64,000 bases of DNA from an uncultured Sutterella sp. (GCA_900544345.1 UQUR01000007.1:1-64000); one strand, 5' to 3'; counted from the stretch's first letter, positions 51,114 to 59,871 are shown. A program made the numbers and translations. Notes: generated by a model not told the origin, from the letters alone.

Positions 51114-52613
51114 ATGGCGATTCAACGCGGAAAGATGAAAAAGGCTCCGGCCAAAGAATTAGTGGATTACTTGATTCGACCGGCTATTGCAACGGACTTG
51201 GAACGTTCTTATCAAACCTTGTTGGATATCAATAAAGCGCACGTTCTTATGCTAGCCAAGCAAGGCATTATTGAAAAAGATGTCGCCAAACAGATTTTGC
51301 AGGTGACGCAAGATATTGCGGGTATGCAGGCACATCCTGAGTTTGAAATCATTCCTGATGTTGAAGATTTATATTTCAATTTTGAACGCTATCTGATCAA
51401 ACGTACTTCTTTGGAAATCGGCGGTCAGCAACATACGGCCCGCTCTCGTAACGATATGTTTGCAACAGAGATCCGTTATGACACGCGCCGCTATTTCCTA
51501 ACTCTTTGTGAGCACTTCAACAATCTTCGTCGTAGCTTCCTGAAGATTGCTCGCGAAAACACCGATGCCGTGATGTCAGGTTACACCCATCTGCAACCTT
51601 CTGAACCAATCACTTTAGCTCACTACTGCTCGGCTATTTTAAACGCGATGGCTCGTGACTATGAGCGCATGACTCATGTTTGGAAGACAGTTAATCAATG
51701 CCCGCTCGGCGGCGGCTCAATGGGTTCAACAACATTTGATATTGATCGTCATTACACTGCTAAGCTCTTGGGCTTTGACAAGCCATTAGAAAACTCTTTG
51801 GACTGCGTAGCAGGACGTGACTTTACACTCGAGTTGGCTGCAGCTATGTCCACGGCAGGGTTAACGTTTAGCCGTATCGCCATGGACCTTACGCTTTGGG
51901 CAACGCCGGAATACGGCTATATCGAACTGGATGACTCTGTTTCGGGCTGCTCTTCGATTATGCCTCAGAAGAAAAATCCGATTGCGCTTGAGCACGTACG
52001 CGCGAAGTCCGGCCACCTGGAAGCTTTCTACGTATCGCTTTGCACTGGCATGAAGAACGTTCCGTATATGCACTGCCGTGACATCAGTACAGAATCCGTT
52101 CGTTATTTCTGGACGGCTATGACTGAATTCCTCCAAGATGCGGATCTCTTGAATGCTTCTTTGCGTGAAATGAAAGTTCACAAGGAACATATGGTTGAAA
52201 GTGCTCGCCGCAATTTCTGCACGGTAACGGAATTAGCCAACTATTTGGTGCGCATTGACAAGATTTCTTTCCGTGAAGCTCACGAGATTGTGGCCGATGT
52301 AGTCGGTTACCTGAATGAAAAGCATTTGATGGCTGACCAAATCACGTTGGAAGAACTCAATATGTTCTGCCAAAAGCTCTTTAACTTTACCTCTAAGCTC
52401 ACAGCTGAAGATCTGAAAGCGGCTCTTGACCCGGTCAAGAATGCTCAGTCGAAGACCTGTTGGGGCGGCACGGCTGAAGCTGAGGTGAGCCGTCAGCTTG
52501 ACGTGATCGAGGCTCAGATTGAAAAGGATGAGGCAGAACGCAAGGCTCGTTTAGCTCAAATCGATCAAGCTAAGGTTGATTTGGAAAAGGCTGTTGAAGA
52601 CTTCATCGCATAG
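51114..52613 (+). CDS. Argininosuccinate-lyase-like fumarate-forming lyase
   Basis: 499 residues, fumarase/aspartase superfamily, argininosuccinate-lyase branch. All three active-site regions are intact: HTARSRND (107-114), GYTHLQPSEP (156-165) and GCSSIMPQKKNP (278-289) with the catalytic serine and lysine. Such enzymes split N-substituted aspartates into fumarate and an amine. The protein is longer than typical ArgH (about 460), owing to a charged, probably helical C-terminal tail (from about 455). No arginine-synthesis genes are nearby; Dcu carriers and aspartase-like genes are, so a catabolic role is inferred. Codon bias is strong, suggesting high expression. The substrate is unknown; argininosuccinate remains possible. 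GGAG lies 9 bases upstream. Confidence 0.85.
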   Translation: MAIQRGKMKKAPAKELVDYLIRPAIATDLERSYQTLLDINKAHVLMLAKQGIIEKDVAKQILQVTQDIAGMQAHPEFEIIPDVEDLYFNFERYLIKRTSLEIGGQQHTARSRNDMFATEIRYDTRRYFLTLCEHFNNLRRSFLKIARENTDAVMSGYTHLQPSEPITLAHYCSAILNAMARDYERMTHVWKTVNQCPLGGGSMGSTTFDIDRHYTAKLLGFDKPLENSLDCVAGRDFTLELAAAMSTAGLTFSRIAMDLTLWATPEYGYIELDDSVSGCSSIMPQKKNPIALEHVRAKSGHLEAFYVSLCTGMKNVPYMHCRDISTESVRYFWTAMTEFLQDADLLNASLREMKVHKEHMVESARRNFCTVTELANYLVRIDKISFREAHEIVADVVGYLNEKHLMADQITLEELNMFCQKLFNFTSKLTAEDLKAALDPVKNAQSKTCWGGTAEAEVSRQLDVIEAQIEKDEAERKARLAQIDQAKVDLEKAVEDFIA

Positions 52614-52632
52614 AAAATCAGTTTTGCTCCTT

Positions 52633-52671
52633 AGGGGCGGAAGGGCTCAGATCCACTTTCCGCCCCTTTTT
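52633..52671 (+). terminator. Terminator after the lyase gene
   Basis: AGGGGCGGAA (52633-52642) pairs with TTCCGCCCC (52658-52666), then TTTTTC. It separates the lyase from marC. Confidence 0.9.
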
Positions 52672-52700
52672 CTAAGTCCTTTCAAAGAGGAGATGCAGCG

Positions 52701-53303
52701 ATGCTTGAGTTGGGCTCACTGTTCTTTTCGACCTTCATCAAATTCTTTTTCCTGCTGACGCCATTTTTTATCATCTCGATTTTTTTATCGCTTACAAGTG
52801 ACGCCAATGAAGTGGTTAAAAAGATGTTGGCAATCAAAGTAACGATTGGTGTTGAAGTTATCAGTTTGATTTTGCTGATTTTTGGTGATGCTTTATTTGA
52901 TCTTTTGGGGATCTCTGTTCCAGCGTTTAAAATTGGGGCGGGAGCGCTTTTATTTTTATCTGCAATTTCCTTGGTCCAGGGTAAGCCTACAGTGCCCGAT
53001 GTTAAAACTTCTTTGATGGATTTGGCTATTGTACCGATGGCTATACCGCTTACTTTGGGGCCGGGCTCTGTCGGCGCGCTGGTTGTCATGAGTAGTGATT
53101 TAAAAGGATTTATAGCAATTGCGACAACCGCTATTGCGATATCACTGGCTGTATTAAGTGTCGGTTTATTGCTTTATGCATCCGCCTCTATTGAACGTAT
53201 TATTGGAGAAAAGGGCATTCAAATGCTCAGCAAATTGACAGGTTTGGTTCTAGCATCTTTATCTGCACAAATGATGTTTGAGGGGGCAGCGACTTTTTTC
53301 TAG
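52701..53303 (+). CDS. MarC-family integral membrane protein
   Basis: 200 residues with about six hydrophobic segments. Features of the MarC/UPF0056 family are visible: FKIGAGALLFLSAISLVQGKP and the conserved AIVPMAIPLTLGPGSVGALV. The family's function is not established (the early link to multiple antibiotic resistance was not upheld). A LysR gene starts 9 bases after its stop, so marC-lysR-lysR look like one operon. Confidence 0.85.
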   Translation: MLELGSLFFSTFIKFFFLLTPFFIISIFLSLTSDANEVVKKMLAIKVTIGVEVISLILLIFGDALFDLLGISVPAFKIGAGALLFLSAISLVQGKPTVPDVKTSLMDLAIVPMAIPLTLGPGSVGALVVMSSDLKGFIAIATTAIAISLAVLSVGLLLYASASIERIIGEKGIQMLSKLTGLVLASLSAQMMFEGAATFF

Positions 53304-53312
53304 GACATACTT

Positions 53313-54356
53313 ATGGGAAACGATGACTTCTTCAAATTGCAAAGATTGCTCCCGTCAGGAATATTGAGCTTCCTGAACTTGTGTAAAACTCGTAGCTATA
53401 CAAAAACGGCAAAAGAGCTTCATACATCACAGTCGTCCGTTTCGAGAAGTATCGTGGAATTGGAAAGTAGCTTGGGATTTCAGCTCATTGAACGAGATAC
53501 CCGTCCGATCAAAATTACTCAGGCTGGTCTTCTGCTGCGGCAGTCGTTGTTAAATTGTCAAGATATTCTCGAAAATGTTCTGCTGAATATTCAAGAGACT
53601 AATTTCACACACCTGCCCCTGCGCATTGGTTTTATTGAAAGTATGTTGGATTGCTTCACAAAGCCACTCTTGATAAACCTAAGATCGGCTTACTCCAACG
53701 CATTGGTACTAACAGCGGTTAGTACTCAGTTACTAAAGTTGCTCGATGAAGATCGGCTAGATTTTATTGTTTCATCTAACCCTTTCAGTCAAAGAAATGA
53801 CTTAAAGCGTTGTTTCCTTTTTCAAGAGCCTTCAGTCATTATCCTGCCTAAATCCTTAAAAATACCCGAACCAATGACTTGGGATCATTTGAAATATTGT
53901 GGCTTACCGCAAATTTCGCACGATAAAGATAGTTCAGGTGCATTTCTCGAGGATCGCCTTTTTAGTGAAAACGGTCTTAATTTTGTGCACCAATTGGATG
54001 TTAATTCCAATAGTTTGATTGTAGAGATGGTGGCTGAACGTTTCGGGTGGTCTCTGACCAGAGTTAGCTCCCTAATACGATTTCCTCAGTTTTTCGACCA
54101 AATTTCGGTTAGGCAAATGCCTGATCCATTGACTTCCAGAGAAATTTTTTTAATCTATAAAAAGGATGTTTTTTCTCCTATGGCTCAAAAAATAGCTAAA
54201 GAGATACGTCAGATAATTGATTTTTCACTCGTGCCCAGAATGCTTCACTGGGCGCCATGGATCAAGCCCTATCTGTTTGTACAAGGAGAAGGTCCTTTGG
54301 ATCGGGTAGCGCTATTTCCAGAAGAGCATCCTGATCGTTTAATTTCTGTTTTGTAG
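53313..54356 (+). CDS. LysR-family regulator (tandem copy 1)
   Basis: 347 residues. N-terminal winged helix (SFLNLCKTRSYTKTAKELHTSQSSVSRSIVELE, about 20-52), then a two-lobe effector domain. The C-terminal extension with MLHWAPWIKPYLFVQGEGPLDR is shared with the next gene and, in shorter form, with the LysR at 60012. It is about 40 residues longer than typical LysR proteins. Likely controls the neighbouring lyase and carrier genes; the effector is unknown. Confidence 0.9.
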   Translation: MGNDDFFKLQRLLPSGILSFLNLCKTRSYTKTAKELHTSQSSVSRSIVELESSLGFQLIERDTRPIKITQAGLLLRQSLLNCQDILENVLLNIQETNFTHLPLRIGFIESMLDCFTKPLLINLRSAYSNALVLTAVSTQLLKLLDEDRLDFIVSSNPFSQRNDLKRCFLFQEPSVIILPKSLKIPEPMTWDHLKYCGLPQISHDKDSSGAFLEDRLFSENGLNFVHQLDVNSNSLIVEMVAERFGWSLTRVSSLIRFPQFFDQISVRQMPDPLTSREIFLIYKKDVFSPMAQKIAKEIRQIIDFSLVPRMLHWAPWIKPYLFVQGEGPLDRVALFPEEHPDRLISVL

Positions 54357-54366
54357 GTTACTGGTT

Positions 54367-55407
54367 ATGGTAGAAAAGGTCGGTTTACTTAAATCTTTTT
54401 TCCCGCTTGGCATTCTTTGTTTCCTCAGTCTGTGCAAAACACACAGCTACACTCAGACTGCGAAACAACTGAACACATCACAGTCTTCTGTTTCGCGCTC
54501 AATTATAGAAATGGAGAATATGCTGGGATTTCAACTGGTCGAAAGGCAGACCAGACCGATCAAAATCACTCAATCAGGACTTTTGCTTGAGAAATCTTTG
54601 CTGACATGTCAAAGCACGCTTGAGCAAATGCTGGTGGATATCCGCCAAAATAATTTGGTTCATATGCCATTTAGAATCGGCATTATTGAAAGTATGGCTG
54701 ATTGCCTGACTCGTCCTTTGTTTCAAAACCTAAATGGAGGGTACGCTAACGCCTTAGCATTAACGGCAGTGAGCACTCGCCTTTTAGAGTTGTTGGATGA
54801 GGATCGGGTGGATTTTATAGTTTCATCCAATCCTTTTAGTTACCGCAACGACTTGAAGCGTTATTTTGTCTTCCAGGAGCCTTCTATCATTGTTACCCCT
54901 AAGTCTGTTGTGTTGCCTCGGCCTTTAACTTGGCAACGACTTCAGTATTGTGGTTTACCCCAGATTTCTTATGATCGAGCCAATTCAGGCGCCGCTATGG
55001 AGAGGCGTTTATTTAATGAAAACGGACTAAATTTCATTAGACGCATTGAGGTAGATTTAAACGTTCTTTTGATGGGGATGGTAGCGAACAATATGGGGTG
55101 GGCTTTAACACGAGTAACCTCTTTGGTTCAGTTTCCAGACTACGGGCGGGGTGTAAATGTTTATGAGATGCCCGATCCATTAGCTTCTAAAGAGGTCTTT
55201 TTAATCTATAAAAATGATGCTTTTTCGGAGATGGCAGAAAAGATCGCCCGTGAAATTAAGAAAGTAATTTGTGAATATCTGATTCCTCAAATGCTCAATT
55301 GGGCTCCGTGGCTCAAACCTTATTTATTTGTGCAAGGGCAGGGCCCACTTGATCGCATCCCAGCCTTTCCTGACGAGCGTCCCAGTCGCCTGACCACAGT
55401 GTTTTAA
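54367..55407 (+). CDS. LysR-family regulator (tandem copy 2)
   Basis: 346 residues and clearly a paralogue of the preceding gene: the same helix-turn-helix (TQTAKQLNTSQSSVSRSI), DEDRVDFIVSSNPFSYRNDLKR, and MLNWAPWLKPYLFVQGQGPLDR. The gap is only 10 bases. Both reading frames are complete, so this is duplication, not a broken gene. Differences are concentrated in the effector domain, suggesting different ligands. Confidence 0.9.
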   Translation: MVEKVGLLKSFFPLGILCFLSLCKTHSYTQTAKQLNTSQSSVSRSIIEMENMLGFQLVERQTRPIKITQSGLLLEKSLLTCQSTLEQMLVDIRQNNLVHMPFRIGIIESMADCLTRPLFQNLNGGYANALALTAVSTRLLELLDEDRVDFIVSSNPFSYRNDLKRYFVFQEPSIIVTPKSVVLPRPLTWQRLQYCGLPQISYDRANSGAAMERRLFNENGLNFIRRIEVDLNVLLMGMVANNMGWALTRVTSLVQFPDYGRGVNVYEMPDPLASKEVFLIYKNDAFSEMAEKIAREIKKVICEYLIPQMLNWAPWLKPYLFVQGQGPLDRIPAFPDERPSRLTTVF

Positions 55408-55410
55408 AAA

Positions 55411-55441
55411 AAGGCCGGGACTTAACAGAATTCCCGGCCTT
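55411..55441 (-). terminator. Terminator after aspartase-like subunit B
   Basis: AAGGCCGGGA pairs with TTCCCGGCCTT around a 10-base loop. On the - strand it is followed by seven T, so it ends the leftward lyase operon; it may also block the tandem LysR transcript. Confidence 0.9.
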
Positions 55442-55450
55442 AATGTCTCT

Positions 55451-56827
55451 TTACTTTGTTTTATTTCTTAGTTCTGCAAAACGCACTAACAGGTTTTCAA
55501 CACGCTTTGTATTGATTAGATTAACGGGATTTAGAATTTCATCTAATGCACTATCGGGCAAAACCTTGAGTTCTTTTGCAGCCTGCAGACAAGTTAAATT
55601 TTGATTTCTAGCTAGATCCTGGACCTTGCGGCGATCTTCTTTCGTGCAGAAATAGTCCAAAGCACGAGCTAAAGCTAAAGAGCTTTGGGCTTGTTTTAAG
55701 GCTCTATCTGGGAAAGCGGTAATTCCTTGGATAACTTTCTTGCCGAAAATTTCCAGTGTTCTGGCCAACAAATCGCAGGAATCCATCAGTGTTTTAATGG
55801 GTAAGGTCGATGAAGGAGTTGCTCCCAACCAGCCAGAGTGAACACCAAGAGTAGAGGCCCATTGGTTGGACAAAATGTTGTCAGAAACCAGCATAGCCAG
55901 CTCTGCAACTGTTGGGTTGATCTTTCCGGGCATGATGGAAGAACCCGGTGCTACGGCAGGAAATGCAATTTCACGAATGCCGCCTCTGGGACCCGAGCAC
56001 AAAAGTCCCAGGTCATGCGCTGTTCTCCAAAGTACAAGAGCAATTGATTGGATGTGAGCGTGAGTCAGAACAAGTTTTTGGGCACCGTCCAAGCCGGCTA
56101 AAGCATTAGCGGGCGTCTTTAGTTCAAAACCTGCCAGCTGCGACAAAGCAGCGTTGGCAGCCTTTTGGAATGCCCGAGAGCTTCCTAATCCGGTTCCTGC
56201 TTCACCAAGACCCAATGCTGATTCATTCCAGGCAAGTTGGTTTTGCTTCAGGCTTTCTAACGAATCACGAAGCGCAACGCTGTAAGCCTCAAATTCATCA
56301 CCTAAGCTGACGGGTAATCCATCACGAAGGTTGGAGCGAGAGGTTTTGACTATATCTTTAAATTCATTGGCTTTTGTATCCATTAAATCAGCAAACCAAT
56401 GACCTGCTTCTAAAAGCGGTGTAATACATTCCCGAACAACAAGTGTTTTAATCGTGGCGGTAACATCAGCGTCGGCCTGATTGATTAAAAGATCGTCTCG
56501 AGTTACATGAAGAGTGTCGGTACTGGCAGCGCGAGCCAGATAGTCAGAAATCGCCAGATTAAGCGGCGCACCGAAACTTCTGTAGATGTTGACGGGTATA
56601 TCAACCTTTGAAATGTCGCCTAGGGCCAGGCGGCAAGCTTTTTCAATTGCTTCAGCTTTATGTGCTGAGAGCTCGCCCGTTTCTTTATTGGCGAGCGTTG
56701 CGGCAAGCTTAACAAGTAAAGCAGCCTTAATTAAGGACGGATAATGATTGAGAGTACGGTCTCCGGCTTTAAGCATTTTTTGCAGTTTCTCAATCAGCAT
56801 TAAATCATTTGTTTCTTTTTCAGTCAT
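55451..56827 (-). CDS. Aspartase/fumarase-like subunit B (keeps SS-loop, lacks region 1)
   Basis: 458 residues, full fumarase/aspartase fold by sequence. Region 3 is perfect: GSSIMPGKINP (295-305, catalytic Ser296/Ser297, Lys302, Asn304). Region 1 is lost: the GTSVNMN-type segment reads GAPLNLA (86-92) and the QSSND-type segment reads QADAD (117-121). Region 2 GRTHLQDA reads SRSNLRDG (163-170). Alone it should be inactive. The start lies 23 bases after the stop of subunit A, with GGGAG upstream, so A and B are co-transcribed. The losses are complementary to those of A, suggesting one heteromeric enzyme. Alternative: a catalytically dead regulator. Substrate inferred as aspartate. Confidence 0.85.
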   Translation of the reverse strand: MTEKETNDLMLIEKLQKMLKAGDRTLNHYPSLIKAALLVKLAATLANKETGELSAHKAEAIEKACRLALGDISKVDIPVNIYRSFGAPLNLAISDYLARAASTDTLHVTRDDLLINQADADVTATIKTLVVRECITPLLEAGHWFADLMDTKANEFKDIVKTSRSNLRDGLPVSLGDEFEAYSVALRDSLESLKQNQLAWNESALGLGEAGTGLGSSRAFQKAANAALSQLAGFELKTPANALAGLDGAQKLVLTHAHIQSIALVLWRTAHDLGLLCSGPRGGIREIAFPAVAPGSSIMPGKINPTVAELAMLVSDNILSNQWASTLGVHSGWLGATPSSTLPIKTLMDSCDLLARTLEIFGKKVIQGITAFPDRALKQAQSSLALARALDYFCTKEDRRKVQDLARNQNLTCLQAAKELKVLPDSALDEILNPVNLINTKRVENLLVRFAELRNKTK

Positions 56828-56850
56828 GACAAATTACTCCCAACCTGTGA

Positions 56851-58308
56851 TTACGAAATCTTGCGCAGTTTCCCGTACTTATGGAACATTGCAACCATCT
56901 CACGGCAATCGGTGAGTTTTTTGACATTAAAGAGATCTTCTGCGACTTCCGGTGGCAGTAAATGTTCTTTAAGCGCTGCTTCTTTGCAGGAGATATTTTC
57001 AGCAATGGCGAGTTTGGCAATCTTCACCCCAGTTGGGTAACCATATAACGAACTCACCATGGTTGACAGCGATGTTGACAGTTCTGCATTAGTCTTACAG
57101 CGCTCAACATTAACCTGAATGCCCTCAATACATTTTGTAGCGAAGATATCGACAACATCCTCAACCATGCTAAGAGCATCAAGGACGCAAATAATGCCGC
57201 CAGAGTTAATTGAACCGTGGTCAAGCTGACCTTCGTTTGCAGCAAACATCGCCATTTGTTCAGTTGCAATCACCTGTTGCATTGTTTCAATGACTAACTC
57301 TGGAACATAGGTGCAACTTGTACCTAGATAGTTTTGAAGTTCTTCATCTAATTCAGGCAGGTATAACTCACAAAGACCAGTTCTGGGTCCTGAGGAATAA
57401 AGCAGTAAGTCATTGGCAATACGCCCCATTGCAGTTGCAACGGCTGATAATCGTTCCATCAATATAAGCTGATGGTCTGTGTTGCGCATACTGTCAAAAA
57501 CAGCACTATCGGGGATGACCTCATCACCTGGCATCTGAGCTAAATGCATTTCGAAGCCAATGATTTTGGAGAGATTCTCATAAATATGCTCAGCATATCC
57601 GGGTAACTGTCCCATACCTGTCCCTAAGACTGTTGCTCCAAGAACGCCCTCTTCAAAAGTTTGACGGTAATGTTCGAGAGTGATTCTGTTGCGCCGCAGT
57701 TGACTTTGCCAACCACCAAAGACTTGACCATAGGTCATGGGAACCGCATCTTGTAAACCAGTCCTGCCCAAACGAATAACACTTTCAAACTCAAGCGCTT
57801 TTTTAGCAACGGTTTTCTCTAAGCGCTTCAACGCATCGCAAACTCGTTTGACTCGACGATGTAGGACAATGGCCTCTACAGTCGGGAAAACGTCGTTAGA
57901 TGATTGACACATATTAACGTGGGAATTGGGGTGTACCTGATCGTACCCTTTGTGTCCTGTCAATATTTCGTTGGCTCGGTTGGCTAAAACTTCATTGACA
58001 TTCATATTGACGCCAGTGCCTTGACTGCGCCAAATATTGATGGGGAACTGCCCGTCAAAGCGTCCGGCAATCATTTCGTCACAAGCTTGTTGAATTGCTT
58101 CTGACTTTTTTGAATCGAGAGCGCCGATTTGAGCATTGGTAATGGCACAAGCCTTTTTCACTTCCGCTACTGCGTGCATGACTTCAGGGTAGTCGTTATA
58201 AGTGCGATCTGACACAAGATAGTTTTGAGAGACCCGGGTCGTTTGAATCCCGTAATAAGCCTCATCAGGAACTGCCATTTCGCCCAGTGAATCTTTTTCA
58301 ATTCTCAT
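56851..58308 (-). CDS. Aspartase-like subunit A (keeps region 1, lacks SS-loop)
   Basis: 485 residues, closest to aspartase by eye: RIEKDSLGEMAVPDEAYYG at the start, GTGVNMNVNEVLAN (97-110) and HPNSHVNMCQSSND (126-139) intact. Region 2 reads GRTGLQDAVPMTYGQ (181-195); E. coli aspartase has Gln where this has Gly184. Region 3, the flexible GSSIMPAKVNP loop, aligns without gaps to residues 323-333, which read ELQNYLGTSCT: the serines, Lys and Asn are all gone. The flanking LPEL and VPELV are conserved, so this is substitution, not deletion. AAGGAG lies 8 bases before the ATG. Lies between the Dcu carrier and subunit B. Confidence 0.88.
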   Translation of the reverse strand: MRIEKDSLGEMAVPDEAYYGIQTTRVSQNYLVSDRTYNDYPEVMHAVAEVKKACAITNAQIGALDSKKSEAIQQACDEMIAGRFDGQFPINIWRSQGTGVNMNVNEVLANRANEILTGHKGYDQVHPNSHVNMCQSSNDVFPTVEAIVLHRRVKRVCDALKRLEKTVAKKALEFESVIRLGRTGLQDAVPMTYGQVFGGWQSQLRRNRITLEHYRQTFEEGVLGATVLGTGMGQLPGYAEHIYENLSKIIGFEMHLAQMPGDEVIPDSAVFDSMRNTDHQLILMERLSAVATAMGRIANDLLLYSSGPRTGLCELYLPELDEELQNYLGTSCTYVPELVIETMQQVIATEQMAMFAANEGQLDHGSINSGGIICVLDALSMVEDVVDIFATKCIEGIQVNVERCKTNAELSTSLSTMVSSLYGYPTGVKIAKLAIAENISCKEAALKEHLLPPEVAEDLFNVKKLTDCREMVAMFHKYGKLRKIS

Positions 58309-58449
58309 ACTTTCTGCTCCTTGGTCAGTAAGTAAACTTTGAAACTAACAATGCATTGGTCATACAAAAACTTCGTTTCTCATTTTCCGATTAACTTTGG
58401 TTCTCAGCAACGACTTGCCAGTTTTTGCAAGACTATGTTTCATAATCTG

Positions 58450-58505
58450 AGATTTGTGCTCGTAATCCTTGTTTACGGGAAGATTACAAGCACAAAATCT
58501 TTTTT
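58450..58505 (+). terminator. Hairpin with + strand T-run after the Dcu gene
   Basis: AGATTTGTGCT...TAATC pairs with GATTA...AGCACAAAATCT (58450-58500, one bulge), followed on the + strand by TTTTTT (58500-58505). The T-run is on the strand opposite to the flanking genes and overlaps the Dcu stop. On the - strand it is an intercistronic stem without a T-run, so it could tune expression of subunits A and B relative to the carrier; alternatively it ends a + strand small RNA. Confidence 0.5.
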
Positions 58506-59817
58506 AAATAACAAATTGACCTATGGTAAGACCGACCGTTACCGCGACGATGGTGCAAATCAGACCAGGGCGCATGAACGAGTGGTTCAGAACGAATTTT
58601 CCGATCTTTGTGGTACCTGATAAGTCAAAGGCAATTGTCGCAACGAGCGCGCCGGAGGTCGGAATGAAGAACAGACCGTTTACGGCAGGGTACATCCCGA
58701 TTAAAGAGGCTGGTCCAAGCCCAAGAGCTAAACCCAGCGGCATAACAGCGCGGACGGTTGCGGCCTGAGAGTGCAACACAACAGCCAGGAAAAAGAGAAT
58801 TACAGCGAAGATCCAGGGATACGCGGCAATAATGTCTTTAGAACTGGCTAACCATTCTGTTTTGTGAGCCGAGATAAAACTGTCACCCAACCAAGCCAAA
58901 CCGAAAACAGCAATCAGGGCGGTAATACCGGCGCGCATAATGGGCGAGGTCATTGCATCGGATAATTTGGGACGCGTGACCACGAGAATAATGGCGGCTA
59001 CAGTAAGCATCGCAATTTGTAAAAACATTGCCATACTGAGAGGTTTAGCTGCTCCTGCCGGCGTCCTTAACTCAGGGACAAAACCCGAAATCACGACAAA
59101 AACAACGCCTAAAACGAAAATCAATGCACTGACAGCTGCACTCTTGGGAAGCTTCTTTTGTTCGACTTTTGCAGGAGGAGGAATGAGACCGGCTTTGAGT
59201 CTAGCCTGAAATTCAGGATCCTTAGAGAGGTCCTTACCGGCAAACATTTGGAAGCACGAGGCTACAAAAACGCCGCACAAGGAAGCCGGAACAGAAATTG
59301 CAAGTATGTGTCCCAAAGTCAGATCATAATTGGCAGCGACCAAAAGACCTAACAAAGCAGCCGTTGCAGCTGAAACCGGAGAAGCTGTTACAGCTTGCTG
59401 AGCCGCTAAAGCCGAAATTGCCATGGGACGTTCCGGGCGAATGCCGGTGGCATACGACACTTCATAAATCACAGGCATCAGTGGGTAGCAGATGTGAGCT
59501 GTGCCAGCTAAAAACGAGAAAAACCATACCGTTAGCGGTGCCACTAACGTTACTCGTTTGGGATTCGAGCGAATGATTTTTTCTGCAACAGAAACCATGT
59601 AATCAACACCGCCCGCAGCGTACATAACAGAGGCTGCAGTGACCACTGCAGTGATGATCAGCATCACATCAATGGGTGCTGAGGTTGGTTTAATACCGAA
59701 AAATAGGGTTAGGATCAAAAGGCCAACACCGCCCCAAATACCTAAACCGATCCCTTTGTAGCGGGCACCCAAAAAAATACACGCTACAACAACGATAATT
59801 TCTAATGTTGTTGACAT
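58504..59817 (-). CDS. Anaerobic C4-dicarboxylate carrier, DcuA/DcuB family (copy 1)
   Basis: 437 residues, about 10-12 membrane helices. Dcu carriers exchange aspartate, fumarate or malate for succinate in fumarate respiration. Family features: GLGIWGGVGLLILTLFFG, AAGGVDYMVSVAEKIIRSNPKR, AQQAVTASPVSAATAAL, HSQAATVRAVMPLGLALG. The DcuB AGTGNI motif reads AGTAHIC here (His for Asn), while copy 2 keeps Asn. First gene of the operon carrier-A-B; GGAG six bases before the ATG. Divergent from lysR at 60012. Confidence 0.92.
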   Translation of the reverse strand: MSTTLEIIVVVACIFLGARYKGIGLGIWGGVGLLILTLFFGIKPTSAPIDVMLIITAVVTAASVMYAAGGVDYMVSVAEKIIRSNPKRVTLVAPLTVWFFSFLAGTAHICYPLMPVIYEVSYATGIRPERPMAISALAAQQAVTASPVSAATAALLGLLVAANYDLTLGHILAISVPASLCGVFVASCFQMFAGKDLSKDPEFQARLKAGLIPPPAKVEQKKLPKSAAVSALIFVLGVVFVVISGFVPELRTPAGAAKPLSMAMFLQIAMLTVAAIILVVTRPKLSDAMTSPIMRAGITALIAVFGLAWLGDSFISAHKTEWLASSKDIIAAYPWIFAVILFFLAVVLHSQAATVRAVMPLGLALGLGPASLIGMYPAVNGLFFIPTSGALVATIAFDLSGTTKIGKFVLNHSFMRPGLICTIVAVTVGLTIGQFVI

Positions 59818-59871
59818 AAGTGCTCCGAAAAAGAAAAGAACGTTTTACGAGAGAAAACGGATTTTTCGAGA

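Noticed and set aside
53313..55407. Tandem LysR genes as one frameshifted gene
   Set aside because: Each has its own complete helix-turn-helix, effector domain and C terminus, and the sequences are different enough to be paralogues.
56851..58308. Subunit A as a pseudogene
   Set aside because: The frame is open for 485 codons, the conserved flanks of the altered loop align without gaps, and it has a good ribosome site and an operon context. This is remodelling, not decay.
58339..58620. + strand open frame of 93 codons between subunit A and Dcu1
   Set aside because: It runs through a strong hairpin into the antisense of Dcu1; composition does not look like a protein.
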